64,000 nt of DNA from NCBI GenBank assembly GCA_040766885.1, contig JAXGPP010000032.1:1-64000 (forward strand), written 5' to 3'. Shown in pieces: positions 43,116 to 53,426 of the stretch. The notes below the pieces were generated by a model. The model did not search any database. It worked only from the letters and a program-made list of their open reading frames with translations, and had not been told where the DNA came from. A program made the position numbers and the translations under genes. The stretch's first letter is position 1, and every line of letters starts with the position of its first letter. The DNA is from JAXGPP01 sp040766885 (GTDB taxonomy: Bacteria > Planctomycetota > Planctomycetia > Pirellulales > Thermoguttaceae).

Positions 43116-44246
43116 CTACTCGATCCGGTAGATGCCCGGCCAGTCGGGTGCGAGGAGCCAGGGCCCGGACATGAACTCTTTCGGCACGTCCTCGCCCATT
43201 GGGAATTCGGCGACGGGAAAGATCTTCTCGTCGTAAGCCATCGCCAGATGCGCATGCGGCGCCCAGGCCCAGTGAAGATTGACGACCATCGGCGGATGGG
43301 CCTTGGCGTACTCGAGCATCCGCAGGCAGTTGGTCACTCCCGAGGCAATGTAGGCGTCGGTCGAGCACTGCGTGATCGCGCCGGCTTCCGCCCAGCGTTT
43401 CATGTCCTCGAAATCCGTGCCGTCGCCGATCGGCGAGCGCGGGCCCTCCGCCTGGATGCGCTGCCGCGTGCCGGTCTTCACCAGTTCGGCGTACTTCGGG
43501 ATCTGCGTTTCGTAAGGAGTCGGCGGAAGCGGACCTTCGATCCACCCGTAGCCGAGTTCGTCCATCAACGCGAGGATCTCCTTGGCCTCGTCCACGGAAT
43601 TCGTCGCCGACTCCGCCGAGCCGGGATACGGATCCCAGGCAAGAATGATATCCTTGCCGACGGCCTCGCGAACCGCCCCAAGCGTCGCCAGCACGTCCTT
43701 CAAGACGATGCTCTCCTTGGTCCCCAGCGCGCCGGGAAAATGCAGCTTGGCAGCCTTCAGGCCGCTGCGATCCAAATAGCGGACCACACTCTCGGCGTAC
43801 CTCTTCGGCGAGAAGTCGGGTTGCTGGCCGCGAACGTCGCCGTAGCGGAGGATCTTCTCCTTCTTCGTGCCGAGCAGGGCGTGCAGGGGCTTCTTGAGCA
43901 TCCGGGCGTGAAGATCCCAGCAGGCGATGTCCATCATCGTCGCCTGGGCCTTCGGCACGCCGTCGGACGCCATCCGGTCGGCAAGGTTCTCGTGATCGAG
44001 CAGGTTGACGCCCGCGACCGCGGACTCAGCGGCCCTCAGCTCCCGGCAGCCGCCAACCAGTTTGGACACGCCGATCGCCCCGTTGCTGGCGATGATCTTC
44101 ATGACCGGCGTGAGCTTCTTGGGAAGCGACGGATATTCTGCCAGTTCCCAGGAATTCAGCGTCACATTCTCCGGCATCTCCAGCGGCGGAAGGACCGCGC
44201 AGGCCGCTCCGGCCGCGAAATAACTGAGGAAATCTCGTCGGATCAT
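43116..44246 (-). CDS. Tat-exported enolase-superfamily (mandelate racemase/muconate lactonizing-like) protein
   Basis: 376 residues from ATG with AGGGGA 6 bases upstream. The N terminus MIRRDFLSYFAAGAACAV is a twin-arginine signal (RRDFL). The barrel has the family's second-strand lysines in LKAAKLHFPG, metal ligands in ILAWDPYPGSA (Asp) and YGWIEGPLPP (Glu), a third acidic region QAEGPRSPIGDG and a late His in WAPHAHLAMA. Members dehydrate or racemise sugar acids or lactonise them. Export of an intact member is unusual; folding in the cytosol with its metal before Tat transport would fit. Pairing with GH26 suggests a role in breakdown of a plant or algal polysaccharide, which is inferred. 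Confidence 0.8.
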   Translation of the reverse strand: MIRRDFLSYFAAGAACAVLPPLEMPENVTLNSWELAEYPSLPKKLTPVMKIIASNGAIGVSKLVGGCRELRAAESAVAGVNLLDHENLADRMASDGVPKAQATMMDIACWDLHARMLKKPLHALLGTKKEKILRYGDVRGQQPDFSPKRYAESVVRYLDRSGLKAAKLHFPGALGTKESIVLKDVLATLGAVREAVGKDIILAWDPYPGSAESATNSVDEAKEILALMDELGYGWIEGPLPPTPYETQIPKYAELVKTGTRQRIQAEGPRSPIGDGTDFEDMKRWAEAGAITQCSTDAYIASGVTNCLRMLEYAKAHPPMVVNLHWAWAPHAHLAMAYDEKIFPVAEFPMGEDVPKEFMSGPWLLAPDWPGIYRIE

Positions 44247-44434
44247 CGGTTCCCCTCGATCGATACGCGGGCAACTCCAGACACAATACTCATTCTGGTC
44301 AGCCGCGCACGTCCGCGGCCTCCCTGCCGTCTGCGGCCGCAACACGCGTCCAACCGTGCGTTCCACACACTCGACAAACGCCGCGATGCCCGTTGGTCGG
44401 CCCGTGCGGCTGTACCCGGCGAGGCCGCGCACTC

Positions 44435-44527
44435 CCCCTCCTCAAAGCACATCTGCTGCCACCGGTTGCCGCGCTCGGTCACATGCTGCCGCATGCCCGC
44501 GATCGCAACCCACGCCAGTCGTGCCAC
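44435..44527 (-). pseudogene. REP-associated tyrosine transposase (RAYT), N-terminal remnant B
   Basis: From a GTG at 44527 the minus strand reads MARLAWVAIAGMRQHV, then TERGNRWQQMCFEEG, the expected start of a RAYT protein. It is cut after FEEG, the same point as remnant A, and what follows (ECAASPGTAA) has no transposase similarity. Catalytic residues are absent. Confidence 0.7.
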
Positions 44528-44646
44528 GCCTCCAACCTAAAAGGGCCGCCCAGTCTTTCAATACTCCTGATATTCGCCCCGATGCCTTCCCGCCGACTGC
44601 CCGTTTCTCGGCTTGAAAGCCCATTCAGCGCAAGAGACATTGCCCG
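44435..44646. repeat. dispersed ~210-bp repeat, copy B
   Basis: Diverged copy of 41704-41910 in the same orientation, ending in TTGCCCG on one side and at the FEEG codons of the RAYT remnant on the other. Confidence 0.7.
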
Positions 44647-44970
44647 CAAACGTAGGCCTGTCCCCTTCGGAAGCCCCCCACACACACAAACGTACTGCTC
44701 GCACCACCATGACTCCGCCTGCACGGACCGACAACTTACGGCAACATCTTTGTCGTGCCGACAGCCTGCCGGGCATGTTAAGACCTGCTGCCTTTGCCGG
44801 CTGTTTCATCCGAAAGGGCCGTTTCGGCTGTGGGTCGCCAGACTCCAATCAAGATGCGTTTTCGCCCGATCCGATCCGTCCAGTAGGCCGGCAACCGCGA
44901 GTCTGCCCAGCGTTCTGCGCGCCTGCCACCAACTTCTTCATCCCTTACATCCGTGTTTCCGGGTGTCGCC

Positions 44971-46206
44971 ATGAGAAATGGATTTCTCGTTGTCGCTGCT
45001 GCTTTAGCGATTTTGGCCGCTGCCAGTCACGCTGCCTTCGCCCAAGGGTACGGCAGCGACACCCAGAACGTGCTCATGCCGGCCTCGGGCGGCATGGCCG
45101 GAGTCAGCGTCGCACGCCCGCAGGACGTCCCGTCGGCGGTCTTCGGCAACCCCTCGACACTGGCCCAGTTCCATGGCACCCAGTTCACCATGGGCGGCGC
45201 CTGGGTGGAAGGTTATCCGACAATCACGTACGAACCGCCGCTCGGCGAGCCCTATAGCGTCACTTCACGGACCCAGGGTTTTGCGATACCGTCGATCGCC
45301 CTGGTCCAGGGCCTCGACGCTCTTGGACTGCCCGCCACGTTCGGTTTTGGGCTCTCGGGGCTCAGCGGCCTGGGCACCGAGTACCGCGGCCGCGCGCCGG
45401 ACGGCAGCTTTCTCAACAATGTCAGCAACGAATACTTGGTGCTGGGCATCAACATGGGGGCCGGGGTGGAACTGACCGACCGCCTTTCCGCCGGGGCGGC
45501 GATGACTCTGGGCACCGGCTTCGAACAGTTGGGATTCGTCGGCCCGCTCGTCAGCACGGCGATGGTGCACGACTATGCCCTCCGCGCGACGCTCGGCGTG
45601 GATTACGATCTGGACGAATGCAACACGGTGGGCGCGTACTATCAGACGAAGATGTCGTTCCAGTATCCGAACGCGGTCCGCTTCAACGACGAGTACCGTG
45701 ATTTACAGATCGACCAGCCGGAGACGTTCGGCTTGGGCTATGCGAACCGCAGCCTGATGGGCGGCGACCTGCTCATCGCGGCCGACGTGTACTACAAGCT
45801 CTGGGAAGACGCCGACCTGTGGGAAGATGTGTTGGTCAACCAGTGGGCGTTCGCCGTCGGAGCGCAGTTGACACGCGGGAGGATCAAGTATCGCCTCGGT
45901 TATTCGTACAACGACAACCCGATCAACCACAACGTCGGCGACAATCTCGACGGCTTTCCCGTGCTGCAGGAGAATGTCCAGCTCTTCCAGGCAGCGAGCG
46001 TGGCATTCGTCAACCAGCACCGCCTCACCGGGGGTGTCGGGGTGACCGGCTTCCTCTTCCCGATGATTGACCTCGACCTGTTTGCCGGCGCACTGTTCGA
46101 AGGCGACGACCAGTTCGGCGAGCGCGCCGAGGCGTCGGTCGCCGCCTACTATGTAGGCACCGGCCTGACCTGGCGGTTCGGCGATTGCTCAGCGCGTCTG
46201 AGATAA
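44971..46206 (+). CDS. FadL/OmpP1-like outer-membrane protein
   Basis: 411 residues from ATG (a GTG 18 bases upstream is possible). The signal peptide ends near AAFAQG. The mature N terminus (SGGMAGVSVARPQDVPSAVFGNPSTLAQFHGTQFTMGG) has the DxxAVFxNPA-like hatch motif of the FadL/OmpP1/TodX family, and amphipathic beta strands fill the rest, ending in an aromatic-rich YVGTGLTWRFGD strand. FadL-like barrels import hydrophobic molecules through the outer membrane. Its presence supports a Gram-negative type envelope. It has no obvious operon partner. Confidence 0.8.
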   Translation: MRNGFLVVAAALAILAAASHAAFAQGYGSDTQNVLMPASGGMAGVSVARPQDVPSAVFGNPSTLAQFHGTQFTMGGAWVEGYPTITYEPPLGEPYSVTSRTQGFAIPSIALVQGLDALGLPATFGFGLSGLSGLGTEYRGRAPDGSFLNNVSNEYLVLGINMGAGVELTDRLSAGAAMTLGTGFEQLGFVGPLVSTAMVHDYALRATLGVDYDLDECNTVGAYYQTKMSFQYPNAVRFNDEYRDLQIDQPETFGLGYANRSLMGGDLLIAADVYYKLWEDADLWEDVLVNQWAFAVGAQLTRGRIKYRLGYSYNDNPINHNVGDNLDGFPVLQENVQLFQAASVAFVNQHRLTGGVGVTGFLFPMIDLDLFAGALFEGDDQFGERAEASVAAYYVGTGLTWRFGDCSARLR

Positions 46207-46543
46207 TGCGCGGTGCGCCGCTCTCCGAGTTTGCACCAGAGTCTGCACCCGCCGAAACGTGACCAGCGGGCCGATGTTCTTCCTTCGCCCTGAGCCGCGG
46301 ACGCCAAGGGAGTGGCGTCATTGCGAGGGCCGCACGACTCCGTCGCGGCGCACCTGGCGATCCTTTCGCGTCCGAGTTGACAAGCTCCAGATGCCGAACT
46401 GAGACTTCAGGAACCGTGGTTTCCGCAACGAGCAACTGACGCCGGGAATCGAACCGGGATGCAGCCCCGGAGAACGTGAATGGCGAACAATCCATCGCCG
46501 CGACATTTTCTTGGCTGGAACACCGCAATGCGCAGTGCCGTAG
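46207..46543. other. intergenic region between FadL-like and HAD phosphatase genes
   Basis: 337 bases between convergent genes. It holds CGTCATTGCGAGG (46316-46328), which resembles a short repeat spread in many bacterial genomes, and GGGAATCGAACCGGG (46444-46458), which looks like a tRNA T-arm but is not part of a complete tRNA. No gene or clear terminator. Confidence 0.4.
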
Positions 46544-47530
46544 TCATTCCTTGCCGGCAGGAAAGACGGTTTTCCAGTCCTTCTTCATGCTGACGACCAT
46601 CCAACCGCTGGCCTGCGCCTCGCCCCTGAGCGCATCGCTGAAGGTGCCGATCTTCGATTCCGGCCCGTAGGCCCACTCGCGCTGGCCGTCGTCGTGATGC
46701 ACCAGCATCATCAAGCGCGCGCCGCCGCCCGCCTGGGTCCACTCCAACATCTGCCGGTCGCCATCCGAGTTGCCGAACGCGGCAATGGGTCGCCGGCCAA
46801 TATGCGAGTGTATGCCGACCGGTTTGCCCGCCTTGTCGTCGATGAAGTTCAACTCCGGCAATCGCACGAGCATCGGCTTGCCGTCGCGCAGTTCGTACTT
46901 CGTCTTGATGCTGCTGCCCACCACTTGTTCGGGCGGGATGCCATAGACTCTCTCCGTCCAGGGGCGCATGAATTCGATGCCGCCTCCGGAGACAATGAAG
47001 GTTTTGAACCCGCTGGCCCGCAAGTAGGCCAGCAGTTCCAGCATGGGCTGGTAGACCATCTCGGTGCAGGGCCGCTTGGTTACGGGATGCCTGGCGGTCG
47101 CGATCCAGTCCTTCACGATCTCATCGAACTCGATTGTGGTCATGCCGGCGTGCGTGACCATGACGATCTCGGCAATGCTCTTCTCGCCGCCGGCCAATGC
47201 GTTCTTGAGGTCGCCCTTGAGAAGCGAAGCGAACGGCTCTTTGCTTTGCCACTCCGGATGCCGGGGCGCGAGCGCCTTCACGCGGTCCACTGCAAAGAGC
47301 AACTGGAAGTACACGGGTTGCTCGGCCCACAGCGTGCCGTCGTTGTCGAAGGTCGCGATGCGCTCTGGTGCAGGAACGAAATCTGGTGAACCTGCCTTCG
47401 TGACATTTTCGACAAAGGCAATGATGGCCTCCTTCGACGCGGTGTCGTTCCACGAGGGAAGGGGGTCCGTGGCAGTAGCCGAAGTGGCCACCGCAAGCGT
47501 GCCGAACAAAGCGAGCGCGACTGTTTTCAT
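46544..47530 (-). CDS. exported HAD-family phosphatase
   Basis: 328 residues. A signal peptide (VALALFGTLAVATSATA) precedes a HAD fold: motif I IATFDNDGTLW with Asp62 and Asp64, motif II FIVSGGG, and motif IV AAFGNSDGDRQML. The long cap between motifs I and II is helical. The group resembles exported phosphoserine-phosphatase-like or non-specific acid phosphatases. Start chosen at the ATG of the signal peptide, 54 bp after the end of the sulfatase gene, so the two are probably one operon. Substrate unknown; release of phosphate from organic esters is inferred. Confidence 0.85.
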   Translation of the reverse strand: MKTVALALFGTLAVATSATATDPLPSWNDTASKEAIIAFVENVTKAGSPDFVPAPERIATFDNDGTLWAEQPVYFQLLFAVDRVKALAPRHPEWQSKEPFASLLKGDLKNALAGGEKSIAEIVMVTHAGMTTIEFDEIVKDWIATARHPVTKRPCTEMVYQPMLELLAYLRASGFKTFIVSGGGIEFMRPWTERVYGIPPEQVVGSSIKTKYELRDGKPMLVRLPELNFIDDKAGKPVGIHSHIGRRPIAAFGNSDGDRQMLEWTQAGGGARLMMLVHHDDGQREWAYGPESKIGTFSDALRGEAQASGWMVVSMKKDWKTVFPAGKE

Positions 47531-47584
47531 GGTGCGAAGAACGGGCGGGACGCCCCATCTGGAACGCCCCGCCGAGTGATCCAA

Positions 47585-49186
<1,602 letters not shown>

Positions 49187-49518
49187 GTCTTTTTCTCTTG
49201 AGCCAAAGGGGGGATGACGATTTGCTAAACGCAATCTGCCTGGTTAGCAACAGTGGTCGGAATGAACCGCCGAAATGGCTCCGCCCATTGGCAGCCCGAC
49301 CCAATCTCGGGCACCGATGGCCGCACTTCCTCAGGGACCACACCCCCTCTACGGAACCACGGCGACTGCGAATTGTATACCGCGCAAGCGATAAGTCCAG
49401 TGTATCGCAGTGATTGCACCGGCAATGGGAGACTCCAAAACGACGCGTCACGGGCGACGCTCTCCCGACCCCCTCCAGAAACCCCAGAAAAACTGCCCCA
49501 CTCCGGCCGCTTTTACGG

Positions 49519-49548
49519 TTGACAAAAATACATGAACTTAGGTATACT
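49519..49548 (+). promoter_or_regulatory. isolated sigma-70-type promoter
   Basis: TTGACA (perfect -35) and TATACT (five of six) are separated by 18 bases in an AT-rich pocket. Nothing downstream on the + strand for more than 2 kb looks like a gene, so if real it drives a non-coding RNA or is left over from a lost gene. Confidence 0.45.
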
Positions 49549-49958
49549 ATAGCCGGCGACGAACCTCCGTCCGCCACCGTGGGCCGGTCTCGAAACCGGG
49601 CCCCGCCCGTGTCCGTTCTTTCACAATTCGACTCAGTCACAACTCGCTTGGCCTCTGCCGGCAGGCGCGCTCATTCCCTGCGCCCATCGTTACCTCGCTG
49701 GACGACGAGTTTGTGCAACGGCTGAAGACGAGATTCACGCGAACTTCAACACGTACCTCACAGTGCGTATGAACTTGCGCTCGCCCGCTCGGTGCGAAAC
49801 CCCTTCCTCCCTTGCACTTGCCTCGACGCCCCTCGACGCACGAAATGGAGAATCGCGTCTATTGTTGCGCGTCGATGCAACAATGTACCATCCGCGGCGT
49901 GCACCCAATCCGTGCGGCCCCGGCAAATCACGCCACCTTGATTCTCTCTGCTCCCCCT

Positions 49959-49996
49959 CTAACTTCTAACTTCTGACTCCTCACTTCTAACTCCTG
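49959..49996. repeat. tandem TAACTTC-type repeat
   Basis: CTAACTTCTAACTTCTGACTC continues with CTCACTTCTAACTCCTG: about five copies of a 7-8 base unit (TAACTTC, TGACTCC, TCACTTC, TAACTCC). Confidence 0.6.
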
Positions 49997-50117
49997 GCCC
50001 CACACCCCTCTAGGAACTTCAACACTGAAGCCAAAAGGGTGGAATCACTTGCGTCCGATAGCGTGGCGCGAAATGCCTATCGCCCTTGGACTTGCGGCCT
50101 TGGTCCGCGCCGTAACG

Positions 50118-50143
50118 AAACGAAACACCCTCAAGGGCGTTTC
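50118..50143 (-). terminator. possible Rho-independent terminator after ctaB
   Basis: On the minus strand GAAACGCCC pairs with GGGTGTTTC around TTGA, followed by GTTTCGTT. It begins 17 bases after the ctaB stop codon and would end the respiratory operon. Confidence 0.5.
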
Positions 50144-50159
50144 GCTTCAGCGTCAGACT

Positions 50160-51137
50160 TCACACCAGCGCAGCGCCCAGAAGCGCCAGCGACGCGCCCG
50201 GCAGGTAGATGATCGAGCTCCGCAACAGCCGACGGGCGGAATGGTCGTCGGTCGAAAGGAAGAAACCGACCGAGGCCGCCAGGTAGCTCCCCGCTAGCAG
50301 CGTCGCGGCGGCGGCGTAGATCCATCCCGCGTCCCCCGTCGCCAGCGGCACCAGGCTCACCGGCACCAGGGCCGCGGCCCCGAGTACCGACAGGATCGCC
50401 GCCGTGCGGCCGCTCGGATCAGCGACCGTCGCCACCCGCACATCGGCCAGCGCAAACTGATCGCGGTACAGCCAGGCGATCGCCATCGCATGGGGGAACT
50501 GCCAGAAGAAGAGGATGCCGAACAGCGTCCACGCGTTTGCGCTGGCGAGAGTTCCCGCCGCCGCCGCGCCGAGCAGGATCGGCATCGCGCCGGAGACCGC
50601 ACCGATCGGAGTCTGCCAGGTGGTAAACAGCTTGAGCGGCGTATAGATCCAGACGTAGATCACCCAGCTCACCACCGCCAGGACAAGCGCCGGCACGTTG
50701 ACCAGCAGCCCGAGGTGCGCGAAGCCGAGCGCGCTGGTGCCGATCCCCAACCAGGTCATCTGCCCGCCGCTGAGCCGTCCGGCGGGGAGCGGCCGGTGGG
50801 CGGTCCGCGGCATCTTCGCGTCGCTCTGGTGCTCCAGCCGCTGGTTGAGCGCAATGGCGCCCACGATCACCAGCCCCGCCCCGAACAGTGAGTTGGCGAG
50901 CAGCCACAACGAAGGCAGGCGGTCGCCGGCCACAAACTCCGCCACGGCCATCGTAAACAGGACCATCACCACGATCCGCGGCCGCATCGCCCCGATATAG
51001 TCGGCAATCCTCGCCGCCGGCTCGGCGCTGGAGAGCGCGGCCATCGCCGGTTCGCGGTCGCCCGCCACGAGCAATTCCCGTTTGGGCGGTGCGATCACGG
51101 ATTCGGACAAGCAATCAGACACAGCGTGCGAGTTCAT
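50160..51137 (-). CDS. ctaB: heme O synthase (protoheme IX farnesyltransferase)
   Basis: 325 residues with about nine membrane helices. The UbiA-type motifs are NQRLEHQSDAKMPRTAHRPL (the family's N-x3-D-x3-M-x-RT-x2-RP pattern) and the second loop YTPLKLFTTWQTPIGAVSGA, with FFWQFPHAMAIAWLYRDQFA later. It adds a farnesyl tail to heme B to make heme O. A ~40-residue polar N-terminal lead is longer than usual. The ATG overlaps the ctaA stop as ATGA, so translation is coupled to ctaA. Confidence 0.93.
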   Translation of the reverse strand: MNSHAVSDCLSESVIAPPKRELLVAGDREPAMAALSSAEPAARIADYIGAMRPRIVVMVLFTMAVAEFVAGDRLPSLWLLANSLFGAGLVIVGAIALNQRLEHQSDAKMPRTAHRPLPAGRLSGGQMTWLGIGTSALGFAHLGLLVNVPALVLAVVSWVIYVWIYTPLKLFTTWQTPIGAVSGAMPILLGAAAAGTLASANAWTLFGILFFWQFPHAMAIAWLYRDQFALADVRVATVADPSGRTAAILSVLGAAALVPVSLVPLATGDAGWIYAAAATLLAGSYLAASVGFFLSTDDHSARRLLRSSIIYLPGASLALLGAALV

Positions 51138-52228
51138 CGAGTGCGGACCGGGCGGGAACCTGACGGAGCGTGAGACATCGAGCGGAACAGCCACAGGGTG
51201 AGCGTCAGGGCCGACACCAGTGCGAGCGACCCGACGCCCACATGGGCCGTGGTCGTGACAGCCTGCAGCCTGCCCTCGGCAACCACGGTGTATTGTAGCG
51301 CCATGAGGTAGTTGGTAAACCACGCCGGGTAGCCGTAGTTGGTAACCCAGGTAGCGAGCCCCAGGACCACTTGAAGCGAAAACAACCCCAAGAGCCAGCC
51401 CGCGCGGCGGCGAATCCTCCTGACATCAGACTGGACAATCGACTCCCGTGCGGCCGTTCCTGCCGGTGAATCGGGCCCCGCTTCACTCCGCTTCGGTTCG
51501 GCCACGGAACCCGACTCCACCACTGCCGACTGCCGTCGGACAAGGAACACGAGCGTAATGATCCCGGCCAGGAGCAATCCCGCAACAATCAGATGCAGCC
51601 ATACCCACAGTACGAACCAGCCGAGAGGAGCCAAGGGAGGGATATGGCGAAGCTGCGCACCGAGCACGATCTGCACCCAGATTCCGACCGTCGCCGCCAG
51701 AGCCCACCAGGCCAGACGCCTGCCGCCGGGCAGTTGCCCGCCACCCGTCCGCCACGCCGACGACGTGAACACGACCAGCGCCACCGCCAGCGAGAAGAAC
51801 AGCGGCGCGGTGCAGCCATGCACCTTGGCCAACAGCAGTTCATCGCCGATCACGCGCAGGCCGCCGAGCGTGCCCTGAAACAGCACCCCGACGATCGCCG
51901 CCACGCCCAGCCAGCGGATCCAGCGGCGCTCGTCGAACTTCCACAGCAGCACCGCCAAAGCGATCGTGATGAAACCCACCGCGGCGCCGATCAGGCGGTG
52001 GCTGTGTTCGAGAAACACATCCCAAACCGCCAGCCAGCTTTCCAGCGGATAGAGAAACAGGTTGTAGCCGTACGTGTTGGGCCAGTCGGGTACGGCCATG
52101 CCGGCGCCGTAGGTCGTGACGAGACCGCCCATCCAGATGAGCGGAAACGTCGCCACCGCCAGCAGCCACGCCGTGCGGTGCGGCCACGGGTTCCCCGTCA
52201 TCGATCGCGTTGCCGTCTGGTGCGCCAT
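51134..52228 (-). CDS. ctaA: heme A synthase
   Basis: 364 residues, eight membrane helices. Typical CtaA/COX15 features: GGLVTTYGAGMAVPDWPNT in the first loop, Glu-His pair and second His in VFLEHSHRLIGA, FQGTLGGLRV, VHGCTAPLFFSLAV, and two late histidines in VWLHLIVAG and TTTAHVGVGS that would bind heme. A ~60-residue charged insert (EPKRSEAGPDSP region) separates the two halves. It oxidises the C8 methyl of heme O to give heme A. The ATG follows the stop of the diheme cytochrome by 1 base. A second ATG at 52201 is possible. Confidence 0.93.
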   Translation of the reverse strand: MAHQTATRSMTGNPWPHRTAWLLAVATFPLIWMGGLVTTYGAGMAVPDWPNTYGYNLFLYPLESWLAVWDVFLEHSHRLIGAAVGFITIALAVLLWKFDERRWIRWLGVAAIVGVLFQGTLGGLRVIGDELLLAKVHGCTAPLFFSLAVALVVFTSSAWRTGGGQLPGGRRLAWWALAATVGIWVQIVLGAQLRHIPPLAPLGWFVLWVWLHLIVAGLLLAGIITLVFLVRRQSAVVESGSVAEPKRSEAGPDSPAGTAARESIVQSDVRRIRRRAGWLLGLFSLQVVLGLATWVTNYGYPAWFTNYLMALQYTVVAEGRLQAVTTTAHVGVGSLALVSALTLTLWLFRSMSHAPSGSRPVRTR

Positions 52229-52229
52229 G

Positions 52230-53426
52230 CTATCGCATACCACTCAGCGAGCGGACATAATTCACCACGTGCCAGATCTCCTCCGGCGTGAGTACGCCGG
52301 ACGCCCCCGGCGAAGGTCCGGCGGCCGGCATCGGCGTTCCCTTGATTCCCGCGTAGATCCGCCGGTAGATGTCGATCGGATTGGCGCCCCCGCGGTACAG
52401 TCCCTCGCGGAAATTCCGCGGCCGCAACGGTTCGATCGGCAGCGTGTACAACTCCGCGAGCCGTGCCGTTTCCTGCGGATTGACCCCCTTCTTGACCTTG
52501 TTCCAATCGTCGTACAGTTCTCCGCTCTGCTCGCCGTCGCCACGCCCGTTGGGCCCGTGGCATTTCGAGCATTGCGAGTCCTTCGACAGGTACAGCTTCT
52601 TGCCCAGCTCAAGGGAAGCCCGGAACTGCTCCGGCGAGTCGATCGGCGGCGGAGCGGGCGGGCGAATCACCTGCTCCTCGGCCATATCCCACATGTCCGA
52701 GGCCGCCTGGGCTCCCTCTTCCAGCACCGCCTCCTTGGCAAACGCATCCAACGGCAGGTACTCGTCCTCATCGACAACCAGCCGCAGCAGGTAGAGTTCC
52801 GTCTCCCCGCGGATGCTCAAGTACTTCACATACTCGGCGAGGGCATCGATCTCGTGGTCGGGCAACTGAACATAGGTCGGCATTGCCGTGCCGGGTATGC
52901 CCCGCATGAGCAGTTGCCGCACGTCCGACTTCGTCGGCTTATGGCCGGGCATGGTCGAGGTGTACTTGAACACGCCCTGCCGGAAGTCGCGCGGATGGGG
53001 ACTGAGGATCCTGGCCGTCGGGCCCGCGCCGTCGCCGCTCGTGCCATGGCAAACCGCGCAGTGCTGCCGGTAGAGCCCGCGCTGGACTCCTTTCGCGTCG
53101 CTCGCCACCGGTCCGGCCGCCGCCCGCAGCAACTCCAGGTCGAGTGCGACGCCTTCCGGAACGCGGGGCTCGTCGGGAGTGCCGAACATCCCCTCGAGCG
53201 TCCCCATGATCGCTTCGCGCTGGGCGAGACTGATCGTCGCCGGGTCGCGTCCCTCCGAATTGAGGTGAAAGACGGGCGGTTCGCTCAGGCTGCATCCAGC
53301 CGCCAGCGTCGCGCACACGACCAGCAACGCGGCCAACCGCCATCGCCTGGCCGACCGGCAGAAGCCGGCGCCCCATGAGCGGCAGCGCGCGATTGTTGCG
53401 AGGATGCTCCGCTCGGTCACGATCAC
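52230..53426 (-). CDS. diheme cytochrome c lipoprotein
   Basis: 398 residues from a GTG that overlaps the previous stop as GTGA. The signal RWRLAALLVVCATLAAGCS has a good lipobox (LAAGC), so the protein is anchored by lipid on the periplasmic side. Two class I cytochrome c domains follow, with heme sites CAVCHG and CSKCHG; a distal Met is likely in TAMPTYVQL and in TPMPAAG. The ~150-residue region between them is acidic. It would carry electrons from the bc-type complex to a terminal oxidase. It sits between the cupredoxin-like gene and ctaA in one tightly packed operon. Confidence 0.9.
   Translation of the reverse strand: MIVTERSILATIARCRSWGAGFCRSARRWRLAALLVVCATLAAGCSLSEPPVFHLNSEGRDPATISLAQREAIMGTLEGMFGTPDEPRVPEGVALDLELLRAAAGPVASDAKGVQRGLYRQHCAVCHGTSGDGAGPTARILSPHPRDFRQGVFKYTSTMPGHKPTKSDVRQLLMRGIPGTAMPTYVQLPDHEIDALAEYVKYLSIRGETELYLLRLVVDEDEYLPLDAFAKEAVLEEGAQAASDMWDMAEEQVIRPPAPPPIDSPEQFRASLELGKKLYLSKDSQCSKCHGPNGRGDGEQSGELYDDWNKVKKGVNPQETARLAELYTLPIEPLRPRNFREGLYRGGANPIDIYRRIYAGIKGTPMPAAGPSPGASGVLTPEEIWHVVNYVRSLSGMR

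Larger units (their letters stand above)
44247..44970. other. intergenic region with RAYT remnant B
   Basis: 724 bases between divergent genes. It includes transposase remnant B and its homologous upstream DNA (44435-44646). The ~320 bases before the FadL-like gene contain the small inverted repeat GAAAGGGCCGTTTC and nothing else that I can identify; frames through it have no ribosome sites. Confidence 0.5.
49187..50159. other. gene-free region between sulfatase and ctaB
   Basis: 973 bases. It contains an isolated strong-looking promoter on the + strand (49519-49548), an inverted repeat GGGCCGGTCTCGAAACCGGGCCC near 49584, the tandem CTAACTTCT block (49959-49996) and a terminator-like hairpin (50118-50143). 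Frames of 60-100 codons occur but none has a ribosome site or a recognisable domain. Confidence 0.5.

Noticed and set aside
44613..44960. Rightward frame before the FadL-like gene
   Set aside because: No ribosome site or domain; it begins in RAYT-associated repeat DNA.
46316..46350. CGTCATTGCGAGG as an insertion-sequence end
   Set aside because: Only one copy is seen and no transposase or matching inverted end lies nearby; at most a stray short repeat.
46440..46475. tRNA-like T-arm (GGTTCGATTCCCGG on the minus strand)
   Set aside because: The T-stem has a mismatch, and no anticodon arm, D-arm or acceptor stem can be formed around it.
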